Assembly (NCBI RefSeq): GCF_910592395.1 | Contig: NC_088311.1 | Location: forward strand, 12,962,501 to 13,026,500 | Direction of reading: 5' to 3' | Length of the DNA: 64,000 nucleotides | Source: Lineus longissimus | Taxonomy: Eukaryota > Nemertea > Pilidiophora > Heteronemertea > Lineidae | In this document: positions 1-11,088 of the stretch, piece after piece | Layout: every line of letters begins with the position of its first letter | Numbering within the stretch: position 1 is the first letter of the stretch | Notes under the pieces: generated by a model | Seen by the model: the letters and a program-made list of their open reading frames with translations, nothing else | Databases searched by the model: none | What the model was told of the DNA's origin: nothing | Program-made: the position numbers and the translations under genes

Positions 1-1280
1 TGCAAATCTCTAACCTGGAAATTGTGTTGGGTCCCGAAATTAGATTCAAGAAAAACCAAACTTTGAAGAAATCAGCCCAATAGTTTTTGCACAGCGACCC
101 AAAAGGGCAGTCAGTGCCATTTACTTATGAATCCGACTATAGCCTAGGCCTAACTATAAAAGCACTGATGACAGCTGCGCTACACTTTCATCATTATCAT
201 CATCTACTTTAGTCAACCAGCTCAGATGACCTTTCTTGGGGCAGTGATCGGTAACGGTGAACTCCTTCCGACCCAACAGGCAAATGTTTACATTCGTGTC
301 TCCGTGTATCATGGATTCATGTGTATACTAACACCGTTGTTGTGTTGACACACTGACTGACTCTGACTGTGTACATTTCTACAGCGACGAAAAACGATCA
401 CAAAAATGGTTCTTTTTAAGCACTCGTGACATGTTTACAAAAATTAAAGCAAGTGTTTTTTGTAGAGGTTTACCTAATGAGTAGCGTCTGGGTGATTATA
501 AACCATTAACTTGTGTTTAAAAGCCCACATTGTAACGAAAGGTTCCGGCTTGACGCTAATCTCCAATGACGGCAGCCGCCATTTTGCCATACTCTCGAAA
601 CTTTGGGATCGTCAAATGCAATGGAAATCACATAATTTCTGACACACACTGCTACAATTCATCATTTTATTGTTCTTTCACAGTATTATTACGCCACCCC
701 GATTCGCAAGGCAGCTTGTACCAACTGGCTCTGCATTGACTATCCCCATTCCAAGCCGAAGAACAGTGTGACAAGTTTCTCATTTTACCTTCCAATGAAA
801 GTCGAAATTTTCTAAAACAACCGGCAATGAGGACAAACTGATAATCTCAAACCAATCACAAGAATGTAATCAACACATACGACCTCATCCGAAGAGCGGA
901 TGATTAAGTTTTAGCATTGACTCAAGGTGATTTAATTCCTTCTTCGTCTCGCTTCAAATTCATAAAATGGCTGTCTTCCATACTTGTAGTATGCAGATCT
1001 AGTGGCGCAGTACAACACTGCGCATCTTGGATACCCCGACGGATTGCCTCGAACCGCGAAATTCAAAACTGCTGGCAATGTGCCAACTGACATTTTTGCA
1101 CAATACCGCCACCTAGTGATATGAAACGAAATTAATCTTTTTAATATCGAAACCTCTATATCAGGCCGACCTCTAAAACTTCATTTCAAACTTCAATCTG
1201 CTGGAATAAAGAAAATGGGCTTTTTTAACCTTGACCTACTTATACCTGAATAGTAGGTCACACTGACCTAAATCTGTGTC
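1..1280. other. Intergenic, no gene seen
   Basis: I see no convincing exon, RNA gene or complete mobile element here. A YY1-type motif, GCCGCCATTTTG, lies at 575-586 and could mark a transcription start, but no coding exon could be tied to it. The last few hundred bases show scattered TGACCT half-sites like those of the repeat family that follows. Confidence 0.5.
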
Positions 1281-1742
1281 AACATGTAGAGATGCCCAAT
1301 AGGTGTCTACATATAAAATTTATAGAGTCTATGACCAATAGCAAAAAACGTGCCATGATCAAAGATATTTTAGAGTTCGACCTCTGTGACCTTGAAATGA
1401 AGGTCAAATCAAAAACCCGTGTGATATGTGATGTACCTTTATTAGATACACCCACCATAAAGTTTTCATCGCTCTAGCTTTAACCATAGCTTCAAAATGA
1501 CAAAAATAGGTTTTCAAAGAGCGTCCCCTATATGGCAGACCAGCAGTTAAATTGCGCTGATTTTCATTCTGAAGGAAGGTCTTGCCTAGGGGTACCCATA
1601 CACAAAGTATGAACTTTCTGGGTCAATCGGTTAAGAAACGTGCCACGATTTTGTCAAAAGTTAACGACGGACGACGACGACGCCGACGACAGACTCCAGA
1701 CGCCGCGGTATCGTTTTAGCTCACCTGACAGGTGAGCTAAAA
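1281..1742 (+). repeat. Terminal-hairpin repeat element, 3' part
   Basis: This matches the last unit and 3' end of the repeat family at 5.2-7.5, 11.1-12.3 and 34.3-35.4 kb. It has the paired TGACCT/TGACCTTGA motif near 1379, the word TTAAGAAACGTGCCA near 1631, a short GAC-rich microsatellite (1670-1700), and a perfect terminal hairpin with arms 1714-1726 and 1730-1742 around the loop GAC. The 5' end of this copy was not located. Confidence 0.75.
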
Positions 1743-1991
1743 AGAAAACCTTCTGTTGCAATTTGTTCTAGGTACACTCTTATTTTTACTGGACTAAGGT
1801 ATAACTTTCTGGAGTAATTAGGCATGTAGCACACAAAGATGGGCATATATTAGATTTTCCCAGCAGATTAACGATAACTTACTGAAATCTGCACACAAAA
1901 TATTTCTGTTCTACGGTAACTGATGTAGGACATAGTTATTCTTTTGTCATCAAGTAAACAACAAGAATAACTGACCTTGTCCCTATTTCAG

Positions 1992-2141
1992 GTAATGCAG
2001 TTGGAGGGTGTCTACAGTGTACAAGAACCACACTTCTGGACATTGTGTAGTGACGTTTACATTGGGACCATCAAATTAGAAGTTGCCAGTGATGCGGACA
2101 CCAAATACATTCTTAGTCATACACATAATATTTTCACTGCG
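1992..2141 (+). CDS. SLC30A7: SLC30A7-like zinc transporter, single internal exon
   Basis: A 150-nt phase-0 exon between a good acceptor (tatttcag) and donor (gtaagt) encodes 50 residues including HFWTLCSDVYIGTIKLEV and a DADTKYILSHTHNIFT stretch. I recognise this as the cytoplasmic C-terminal domain of the cation diffusion facilitator ZnT7, which in its family loads zinc into the early secretory pathway. In vertebrate ZnT7 this is the penultimate coding segment. I found neither the preceding transmembrane exons nor the short final exon in the window. Downstream a repeat tail begins 16 nt after the exon and then a different gene starts, so this may be a stranded exon or a gene with a very distant last exon. 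The family call is firm; whether the gene is functional is uncertain. Confidence 0.8.
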
Positions 2142-2157
2142 GTAAGTATTGTCTTTT

Positions 2158-2216
2158 AGCGACGGTGACGGTGACGCTGCGGTATTGTATAAGCTCACCT
2201 GACAGGTGAGCTAAAA
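2158..2216 (+). repeat. 3' terminal tail of hairpin repeat element
   Basis: Only the end of the element is present: a short GACGGT microsatellite followed by the hairpin AAGCTCACCT-GAC-AGGTGAGCT at 2192-2212 and the A-rich terminus. It begins 16 nt beyond the SLC30A7 exon boundary, inside its intron. Confidence 0.7.
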
Positions 2217-2400
2217 AGTTCAAAATGTCCAAAAAAGGCCTGGAGTCTATTATCTTTACATGAAGGAAAACACTACAGCCATTTTTGTGGAGTTCAGTGA
2301 CTTTTAGAATGATTCTCAATTGTTGTCCCATTTTTTTAATTTTTAGCATTTGGCCTCCTATGTATTCAAAATCGAAAAACTGCTTCCTTTCAGTTGAAAT

Positions 2401-4988
2401 ATGGCTAGAAGAAGAAGAGCAGGGCAGATGGAGCCTCTAAGCTCTCTTTGTACCAAGCTTGAGGTTAAAGAAGTTAATGAATATGTTGGTAAGTGATCAA
2501 GCATATTACTGTTTACCTCATTCTTTTGAATCTTCACTCAAATGTGAATACTTTCTGCTGCTCAGATGTAACTGTTGACAAGGAATCGGCTTATTGGAAA
2601 AATGGATTGTAATTTCCAATTCCCACAAACCAGCTAACGGACCATAATCATTTGCATCTTTTATTATGATCCGTTCTCGATATGGTACCTCAAAATAAGA
2701 AATTGATCACTAAAAGAAAATGATGTATATCAGGCTTCTTGTCAATTTTCATATTAATTAGACCAGTGGAACTCTTGAGATGCTGTAATGGTGGTCTATG
2801 GTCTGTGACAATTGGTGGCTTTGGTGGTTGTTGTCACTTAGGTTGTGTGTATGTTTTTCATAGTCTGTTTTCTTAGGTGGTTGAATTTGGTCTAATATGC
2901 ACTCCATTCACCACACAAGTAGGATAGTACTTTATGTGCTAAACTACTTACAGTGTTGGCTTTTATGTGGATATTTCTTCCAATGATGTCTAGAGTGTTC
3001 ACTGGATGCCCAATTCACATGTCCATGTTCAACCATTTATTGATAAAAGATCTCTGAAAGTACTCCTTTGGGTGAGTTTGAGAGGTTGCAACTCTGTAAA
3101 ACCACCTAAGTGAAAACAACCCAAAGTAGATGCAAATAACCACCTAAGACACCATTTGCAATACGTTGATCTTTACATATTCATGACATTCATTTGCTGT
3201 TCACTATAATTACTTCTCTTTTTATGCAGGAAAAGGACTGTTTGCCGCAAAACCGTTTGCCCCTGGAGACTTTGTAGTTGAATATGAAGGAGATCTGATC
3301 ACGGCAAGTGAGGCAACCAGAAGAGAAATAACAAAGAAGTATACACAGAACAGGCACAAATTCCTGTATGATTTTGTTCATAATGGTGAACAGCTCTGGT
3401 GAGTGTATTCTTCAGTCCTCCATCCTAATGTTTCCCACTTTTAAATCATTATAATGGGAACCCACTTGCGGATATGTTCGAAAGATGGTGCAGGGAACGT
3501 TCAGCCTGGAAGGCATAAACAATATCTTTTTTCATCTGTTGATGTCCCATCATGGAGAGCACGGCAAAATTTCTCTGCACATTTTGAATAGGAGTTCAGT
3601 GAATAAGAATTAACTGGAATCTTTCTAATACTTTCCAAACAAATTCTTTACATATTTGAGGCTCTTGATAGCCACTGCAGATTGATACAAATCATAAATA
3701 CTCCAGAGGAATATCTGTCACCCGCTACTTTGAGGCCAAATTGAGCTGCCTTATGATTCCTGGTTTGGCCACCAGGGGGTGTTATGTGAAAAAAGCAAAA
3801 ATGCAATAGCTCCCTTAATAATGGTCCCAGCCAGCTGAAATGTTTATGGTAGGTACTCCTAGGGAGGAGACATCAAATATCCCCGGGTTTTTGATTTGAC
3901 TTTCATTTCAAGGTCACATAGGTCAAAATGCATCATCAGCATTGCCCTTCAACAATGGTGGCACATTTTGTAACCACTGGAGGTACTGAACTGAAACTTT
4001 GTACATATTAATCTAGGGTGACCTATACTTGGAGACAAGATCGTGTCACTTTAGATTCCTGGTTTGGCCACCAGGGGGCATTATGTGAAAACAGAAAATA
4101 TGCAATAGCTCCCTAATATTGATGGCCCTAGCTGGCTGAAATTCATATGGTAGGTACTCCTACAGAGGAGACATCACTTGACCTCCGGGTTATTGATTTG
4201 ACCTTCATTTCAAGGTCACAGTGGTCAAAGTGCATCATCGGCATCACCCTTCAACGATGGTGGCACGGTTCGGAATCACTGAAGGTACTGACCTGAATCT
4301 TTGTACATATGTAACTGTTGGTGACCACTACCTAATTGCGGTGCCATACGATTCCTGGTTTGGCCAGTAGGGGGCATTTTGTGACAAACAGTAAAGATGT
4401 GACATCTCCCTTAACACAGGTTAGCACATGGTCCCAGGACCATTTCATTCATGGAAAATACTAGGGATATGATGAAAATTGCTGTAAACATCGGCAATGT
4501 TGATTGGAACCTTCACAACTCCCAATGCTCCTAACTGGCTAGAATGCCAATCACTACTAGTACATACACGAAGTGCTGCTCCCGATAAAATTTTGATTAT
4601 CCCAGACTGCAGTTTCTTTCAGCTGAGTGCCAGGCACTTGGGCCTCTTGTTATGGCCTGCAGCTCAAAGTTGTGTGATTTCGGGAAAGGGCTATAAGGCT
4701 TTTGAATTGAGAAGAGGTATAGAAGATGGTTTGGTTCATTATCCTTTTTTTTTCTTCTCACCTCATGCTTTCTTTCTTTTTCCAGCATTGATTCTACAAA
4801 TAATACAGAGACGTTTGGAAGATATGCCAACGATGCACCACAACGTTTGGCCAATACATTATGTGAAGAAGGTGTGTCATGAGGATAACACCCCACATCT
4901 CATACTCATTGCCAAGAAGAGAATAGATATAGGTGAAGAAGTCAGGTATGACTACAGAATGAGGCACGCTCCATGGAGAATGAAAAAT
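2401..4988 (+). pseudogene. KMT5A-like SET-domain lysine methyltransferase, partial and frameshifted
   Basis: Three exons are visible: 2394-2488 (ATG at 2401, basic ARRRR start), 3230-3398 and 4786-4988, with phases that match across both introns. The protein has the SET core in order: GKGLFAAKPF, GDFVVEYEGDLI, then after the second intron the CIDST and GRYANDAP segments, then PHLILIAKK, GEEVRYDY and APWR. This is the arrangement of invertebrate KMT5A/SETD8-type histone H4K20 methyltransferase relatives, in which NDAP can replace the classical NHS. The catalytic Tyr segment YDY is present. In the third exon the reading frame changes between ANTL (about 4858) and HEDNTPHL (about 4876), an apparent 1-2 nt indel that would end translation at a TGA. 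A donor (gtaagt) at 4989 implies further exons that I could not identify. It could be a recent pseudogene or carry a local sequence error; decay is favoured. Confidence 0.72.
3740..4460 (-). repeat. Inverted array of ~300-bp repeat units in SET gene intron
   Basis: Three diverged units lie in reverse orientation relative to the 5.2-7.5 kb array. Each carries TTTGGCCACCAGGGGG or a close variant (near 3765, 4067 and 4362), and the first two also have a TTTCAAGGTCAC motif (near 3908 and 4210). The units are 295-305 bp apart. No terminal hairpin was seen, so this is a fragment of the family. Confidence 0.75.
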
Positions 4989-5245
4989 GTAAGTTTCAAC
5001 TTGTTGCCACATTCATGCTGTTAGGATATAGGATATCCATCCCGAAGGAGTTAAGTGTCATTGCATGAGTGGACCATGCAAAAACCAAAAGGAGGTGATA
5101 ACCCACTGGATCACGGATCTGGCTTATATTTGCCCCAAAGTTTGGTCTTAGGGTAGGGTGTGGGCAGGTAAAGCCTTTCGGCAAAAAAACACACTGGTCC
5201 GGTTTTAGGGGTCAAATTCTGTTTTGTTCATTTCCCCTATAATGA
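4989..5245. other. No gene seen; ends in AATGA target site
   Basis: The segment follows the SET gene donor site and shows no coding signal. It ends at AATGA (5241-5245), the pentamer that flanks the repeat element beginning at 5246. Confidence 0.4.
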
Positions 5246-6683
5246 AACGGCCAGGGGCCATTGTGCTCACCGTATACATCTTTTAGTAGGCAGGATCATG
5301 CTTAGTTTAGAGGTGAATATGGTGAACACAATCAGGCATGAAGACTTTTTTTAGATGTGTATTGATTTTTAGATGTGTATTGATGTCAAGTAATAAGACA
5401 GGGCAGTATATATAAATTTATGATCCAACCAATAATTGTCTATGACATCAACAAGATCAATATCGTGTGATTGCTAAGAGTCCCTGCAATAAAAAATTCA
5501 TCGAAAAAAAGTCATTAATAAGCAAGATATTGCACGTCCTACTTTTTCAGTTTTGACCCCCTGGTGGCCAAATCAAGAATCAGATGAGGCCAAAATTCGG
5601 TGTCAGAGATTATCTGATGTAGGGGGTTACATGTACCAACTTTCAAGTTCATAGCTTCAGCAGTTAAGAAACGTGCCATAGTTACACTCTAATGGCCAAT
5701 TTACGCCATTTGACCTCTGTGACCTAGAAAAGGAGGTCAAATCCAAAAATCGTAGGACATGTGGTGTATCCTTGCTAGAAGTCCCTGCCATAAAATTTTT
5801 ATCGAAAACAATTCACTCAAATAAGCAAGATATTGCACTTCTTCCTTTTTCCATTATGGCCCCCTGGTGGCCGAATAAAGAATCAGATCAGGCCAAAATT
5901 CGGCATCAAAGGTTATCTGATGTAGGGGGTTATATGCACCAAGTTTCAAGTTCATAGCTTTACTGGTTAAGAAACGTGCCATAGTTTACACTCCAACGGC
6001 CAATTTACGCCATATGACCTCTGTGACCTTGAAAAGTAGGTCAAATTGAAAACCCGTAAGACATGTGATGTATTCTTCCTAAGAGTACCTACCATAAAAA
6101 TTTTATCGAAAACAAGTCACTTAATATAAGCGAGATATCACACTTTTTAGATATCCACTTTTGGCCCCCTGGTGGCAAAGTTGAGAATCAGATCAAACTG
6201 AAATTCAGCACCAGAGGCTATGTGATATAGGGGGTTATATGTACCAAGTTTCAAGTTCATAGCTTTAGTGGTTAAGAAACGTGCCATAGTTTACACTCTA
6301 ACGGCCAATTTAAGCCATATGACCTCTGTGAACTTGAAAAGTAGGTCAAATTAAAAACCCGTATGATATAAGATGTATATTTGCTATGAGTACCTACAAC
6401 ACAAGTTTCATCGAAAACAAGTCACTAATAAGCGAGATATCACACTTTTTAGATATCGACATTTGGCCCCCTGGTGGCCAAGTTGAGAATCAGATCGGAC
6501 CGAAATTCAGTGTCAGAGGTCACCTGACCTAGGGGTGCTCTGTACAAAGTTTTAAGTTCATAGCCCTAGCGGTTAAGAAACGTGCCACTGTTTTTTAAAT
6601 AGGATACGACGACGGACGACGGACGACGACGACGGACGACGGACACTGCGGTATTACATAAGACTCCCCTACGGTGAGCCAAA
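5246..6683 (+). repeat. Terminal-hairpin repeat element, subfamily B, with tandem units
   Basis: The 5' end is AACGGCCAGGGGCCATT followed by GTGCTCACCGTA; the 3' end is CTACGGTGAGCCAAAA. The 5' box GCTCACCGTA is the exact reverse complement of the 3' TACGGTGAGC. Between them lie four units of about 300 bp, each with GGCCCCCTGGTGGCC or close to it (5555, 5858, 6162, 6465), TTAAGAAACGTGCCA and a TGACCTCTGTGACCTTGAA block, then a (GAC)n microsatellite (6605-6650). Flanks are AATGA on the left and AATCA on the right, compatible with a mutated 5-bp target duplication. No protein is encoded. Confidence 0.75.
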
Positions 6684-6749
6684 AATCAAGAAAATGTAAG
6701 ATACAAGTCAGAAAAGACAAAAGGGAAAAGATAAAAAATAATAAAATAA

Positions 6750-6830
6750 AAAAATATTTTTGGCCGTCCCTGACCGGGGTTTGAACTCACGACCTTTGGA
6801 TTGCCACAACACGAAAAACACAAAACATGC
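6750..6830 (-). repeat. Possible tRNA-derived SINE remnant
   Basis: Read on the minus strand, GAGTTCAAACCCCGG at about 6778-6792 fits a Pol III B box. An A box is not convincing. It sits between two copies of the hairpin repeat, next to an A/T-rich run that could be an old tail. Weak evidence. Confidence 0.3.
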
Positions 6831-6849
6831 AATTTCGGCTATATCTGTG

Positions 6850-7547
6850 TCTGCGTTGTGACCTCTGTGACCTCGACAAGTAGGTCAAATTAAAAACCCA
6901 TATGATATATGATGTATCCTTGCTATGAGTACCTACCACAAAAGTTTTATCGAAAACAAGTCATCAATAAGCGAATTATCACACTTTTTAGATATCCACA
7001 TTCGGCCCCCTGGTGGCCAAATTAAGAATCAGATCGGACCGAAATTCAGCACCAGAGGTTATCTGGTATAGGGGGTTATATGTACAAAGTTTCAAGTTCA
7101 TAGCTGTGGAGGTTGAAAAACGTGCCATAGTTACACTGAAACAGCCAATTTACGCCATTTGACCTCTGTGACCTTGAAAAGTAGGTCAAATTAAAAACCC
7201 GTATGATATATGATGTATCCTTGCTATGAGTACCTACCACAAAAATTTCATTCCAAACAAGTCATTAATAAGCGAGATATCACACTTTTTAGATATCTAC
7301 ATTCAGCCCCCTGGTGGCCAAATTAAGAATCAGATCGGACCGAAATTTAGTGTCACAGGTCATCTGACCAAGGGAGTCCTGTGTACAAAGTTACAAGTTC
7401 ATAGGCTTAGCGGTTAAGAAACGTGCCACTGTTTTTGAAACAGGATACGACGACGACGATGGACGACGACGACGGACGACGACGACGGCGACGACGGACG
7501 ACGGACACTGCGGTATCGTATAGACTCCCCTACGGTGAGCCAAAAAT
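6850..7547 (+). repeat. Second subfamily-B repeat copy abutting the Helitron
   Basis: Two further 300-bp units carry GGCCCCCTGGTGGCC-type cores (7004 and 7305), TGACCT pairs and GAAACGTGCCA, followed by a (GAC)n run (7445-7505) and the terminal CTACGGTGAGCCAAAA. Helitron coding sequence is open right up to this boundary, so this element truncates or interrupts the Helitron Rep gene. Confidence 0.7.
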
Positions 7548-7550
7548 ACT

Positions 7551-8771
7551 GACTGTATCTTCTTTGCACAGTACTTAAAAGAATTAGACCAAGTAAATTC
7601 AAGTGTCTCAATTGCACTAAGGAAAGGAAAAGAAGGTGGTCCCGGCCAGAAAGTAACTCTTCAGTCAATCCGAGACAAAGAAAAATTGAACGAAATTTTT
7701 AACACTGACCAAGGATATAAATTTTTGAAACCAGTTCGTGGTACACCACCTTATTGGCATGCAGTACAAAAAGATTTATTTGCAATGCTACGACAGCTTG
7801 GACTTCCAACTTGGTTCTGTTCATTTTCATCAGCAGATTTAAGGTGGCCTGAAATGATTGATGTGATACTTCGACAACAAGGAGACAAACGCAAAGCAAA
7901 AGATATGGACTGGGATGGCAAGACTGAAGTACTACGCAGTAATCCTGTATCAGTTGCAAGAATGTTTGATCATAGATTCCATTATTTCATTACAAATGTT
8001 ATCAAGTGTGAAGCAAATCCCATTGGCAAAGTTATTGACTACTTCTATAGAGTTGAATTCCAACAACGAGGTTCGCCCCATACACACTGTTTATTCTGGA
8101 TAGAAAATGCACCAAAGCTAGTCATTAATTCTGATGAAGAAGTAGTGCAGTTCATTGACAGATATGTAACATGTGAAATGCCAGATTCAGAACTTGATGA
8201 AGAACTTCATGAAATTGTATCCAAAGTGCAAACACATAGTCGCACACACTCAAAGTCTTGCAAAAAGAAAAATACTGTTTGTCGATTTAACTTCCCACGA
8301 CCAGCGTCAGAATCCACATTTATTGCTAGACCTCCTCAAGACACAGAAGTTGGTGTCGATGCTGTTGATACACCAGAAAAAGTTGATGAAATCACAAGGA
8401 ATATGACTGAAAAAGATGAAAAGAAAAAATCATCACAAATCCTGTTAGAGAAGTACTGGAAAACTTTAATTGATGAAAACATATCATTTGAAACAATCAA
8501 TGAATTATTTCGGCAACTTCAAATAAACCAAAATATGTTTGAAGATGCATATTCACAATTGACAAAGAAACCAAGCATTGTTCTCCACCGCAATGTAAAA
8601 GACATCTGGGTAAATCAGTATAACCGTGACCTTTTGAGATGTTGGAATGGCAACCTTGACATTCAGTATGTGACCGATGCATATGCGTGTGTTGTTTACA
8701 TTGTCTATTACATATCCAAAGCTGAAAAGAAAATGGGTATTTTGCTGTCACAAGCACATCGAGAGGCTTAA
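7551..8771 (+). pseudogene. Helitron Rep nicking-joining domain (HUH), 5'-truncated
   Basis: The open frame runs from the repeat boundary (about 7551) to 8771. It contains LRWPEMIDVI, the two-histidine metal motif in QQRGSPHTHCLFW (about 8067-8100), a cysteine cluster (KSCKKKNTVCRFNFPRP), and the tyrosine segment AYACVVYIVYYISK near 8680-8720 that corresponds to the catalytic Tyr pair of Y2 HUH endonucleases. The family nicks one strand and joins ends during rolling-circle transposition. The frame is lost near 8755 and continues in another frame from about 8740, so Rep and helicase are no longer one protein. Confidence 0.85.
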
Positions 8772-11088
8772 TAGTGAAGGCAATGTGGAAGCAAAAGAGG
8801 TTCTGAAAAAGGTTAGCAAAGTCTATCTTCATAATCGAGAAGTCAGTGCTCAGGAATCTGTCTATCGTGCCTGTAGTCTAAGACTGAAAGAAGCATCACG
8901 TTATGTGCAATTTATCCCAACTGGAGAAAATCCAATCCGCATGAGCAAGCCTTTAAAAGCACTTGGCAATACTGATGATGATAATGATATCTGGATGACC
9001 AATTTGAATGACAGGTATTTAGCACGTCCAGCTGATGATAGTCATTTTGAAAACATGTGCATGGCAACATTCTGTTCGGAGTACAGGATAGTAGCAAAAC
9101 CTTCAAATAGTGACTGATTGAAAACTCCAGTTTTCACATTGCAAAACAATTTGGGTTTCATTAAAAAAAGATCAAATTCTGAACCAGCTGTGATTCGCTT
9201 TGCACGATTTTCTGAAGAAAGTCAACCTGAACAACACTTTCGAACAATTCTGGAACTCTACCTACCACACAGAACCATAGCCAACTTAAAACCCCATCCA
9301 TTTCAATCTTATGAAGCCTATTACAGACATGGACAAGTAAAAATTGATGACATATTCATCGAAGTGAAACAAATTGTAAATGATAATAGGCAAATCTATG
9401 AAAAGGCATTTGAGCTGCTTAATAGAGCACAAACAGACTTGCATGAAAATGGCATACAGGAAGATGCATGGGCTCAGCTTTGTCCAGAAACTGAACAGCA
9501 ACGGATAGAATGTCTCAAGGAAAGAGAACAAAATACAGAAAATGATGAAGACAAAGACAATGAAGATAATATTCCAGATTTGGTAACAAATCGGCTTGAA
9601 TCAAACATAGAGAAAAATACATCACTAATTCCAAAACACATGGCACTGACACTTCTCAGATCCATGAACGAAATGCAAACATCAATCTTCTATAAAATAA
9701 GACAATGGTGCCTTCAAAAACGTCAAGATCAAAATACACCAGCCTTTTGCCTGTTTTTAACTGGAGAAGGTGGGTGTGGTAAGAGCCATCTAATAAAATG
9801 TATCTATTATGAAGCTTCCCGTATATTTTCTGAATGCCAAGAAAGCCCTGATGATTTATCAGTTATGCTTACAGCTCCGACTGGTGTTGCAGCTTTTCAC
9901 ATTGGAGGTACTACAATCCACCATGCATTTTCTCTAAGCAAAAACATTAGTCTTCCTTATGTACCTTTAGGGGAAGATAAACTTAACACCCTACGCTCCA
10001 AATTGTCACAATTGTGAATTCTGATTATTGATGAAATATCCATGGTTGATCATAAACTGTTGGCCTATATCCATGGCAGACTAAGACAAATCAAAAGAAC
10101 AGGAACAAACACACTCTTTGGAAACGTATCCATTCTTGCAGTTGGTGACTTTTATCAGTTACAACCTGCTAAGGGTAAAGCATTGTATACAGAATCTGAA
10201 ATGGACTTCTGAACAGGTGAATTCCAGATTGCAGAATTAACTGCCAATGAAAGACATTCCAACGATGAGTGTTATGCTAAATTGTTGAATAGAATACGTA
10301 CTAGAACCAAAAAAGATGCACTGCAAAAAGCTGACATAGACTTGCTACAGTCGCGTGAAACTGGAGAAAACCCTGATGCCCTGCACATATATCCTACAAG
10401 AGCTCAAGTCAACAATTACAACTTAAATGCTATTCAAACAAATTGCACAGACTTGATTAAAATAAATGCTCAAGACTTTCAACGCGATAAGACATCAGGT
10501 AAACTCACATTACGCCACTCAACCACACTACTTAAAGACAGTTATCTATTGTCATCACTGGTTTTAGCAATTGGTGCTCGTGTTCAATTGACTTGCAACA
10601 TAGATGTATCTGATGGTCTTGTTAATGGTGTAGTTGGAAAAGTAACTAACATAGAATGCCAGAATGAAAATGAATTGCCAAAAGTCTATATTAATTTTGA
10701 CGAAAAAAGAGTTGGGCAGAAATATCGATCTTCACATAACAACAGTTATTTCCCTAGCATTCCAATAGAGCCTCAAGATGATCGTCTACAGAACCACAAT
10801 ATAGTCAGGAGACAACTACCATTGAAACTTGCATGGGCAAGTACTTGCCACAGTGTACAAGGTCTAACAATGTCAACAGCTGTAGTATCAATGAAAAAGA
10901 TATTTATGCCAGGACAAACATATGTTGCCCTAAGTCGTGTGTCTACTTCGAACGGACTTGTTGTTGAAGATTTTGATGAAAACAATATCTACTGTGATCA
11001 AAGAATTGCACCTTCAATAGCTTCAATGCCCAAACTTTTGCCCTCCACAACTACTCCACAACATTTAACATCTTACTCCACAACATAG
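8740..11088 (+). pseudogene. Helitron Pif1-like helicase with three in-frame TGA stops
   Basis: One frame runs from about 8740 to 11088, broken only by TGA at 9115-9117, 10015-10017 and 10210-10212. Motifs seen in order: Walker [13 protein letters not shown] (about 9757), [16 protein letters not shown], Walker [10 protein letters not shown] (about 10024), GDFYQLQP, and near the C-terminus STCHSVQGLT and YVALSRV, typical of SF1B Pif1 helicases. All three stops are TGA and can arise by single transitions from CGA or TGG. The helicase unwinds the donor strand in Helitron transposition. It is inactive here as written. The last 30 or so codons (from about 11040) overlap the endonuclease in another frame. 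Confidence 0.88.

Noticed and set aside
155-195. CTGATGA hammerhead-like word at about 164
   Set aside because: No GAAA partner or stem complementarity nearby.
575-586. YY1-type promoter motif GCCGCCATTTTG (also 18289-18300)
   Set aside because: Motif matches well, but no transcript start or exon could be linked to it. Noted in the region entries only.
4497-5024. 175-codon plus-strand open frame
   Set aside because: It joins intron sequence to the third SET exon in one of two frames. The splice acceptor at 4785 gives the real exon start.
5646-7430. GAAACGTGCC words in the 300-bp repeat as ribozyme cores
   Set aside because: They lack CTGATGA and stem I complements, so the resemblance to a hammerhead 3' half is coincidental.
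8955-10212. UGA stop-codon recoding in the Helitron helicase
   Set aside because: The element also has frameshifts and an insertion, and other genes here use TGA as a normal stop. Transition decay explains it more simply.
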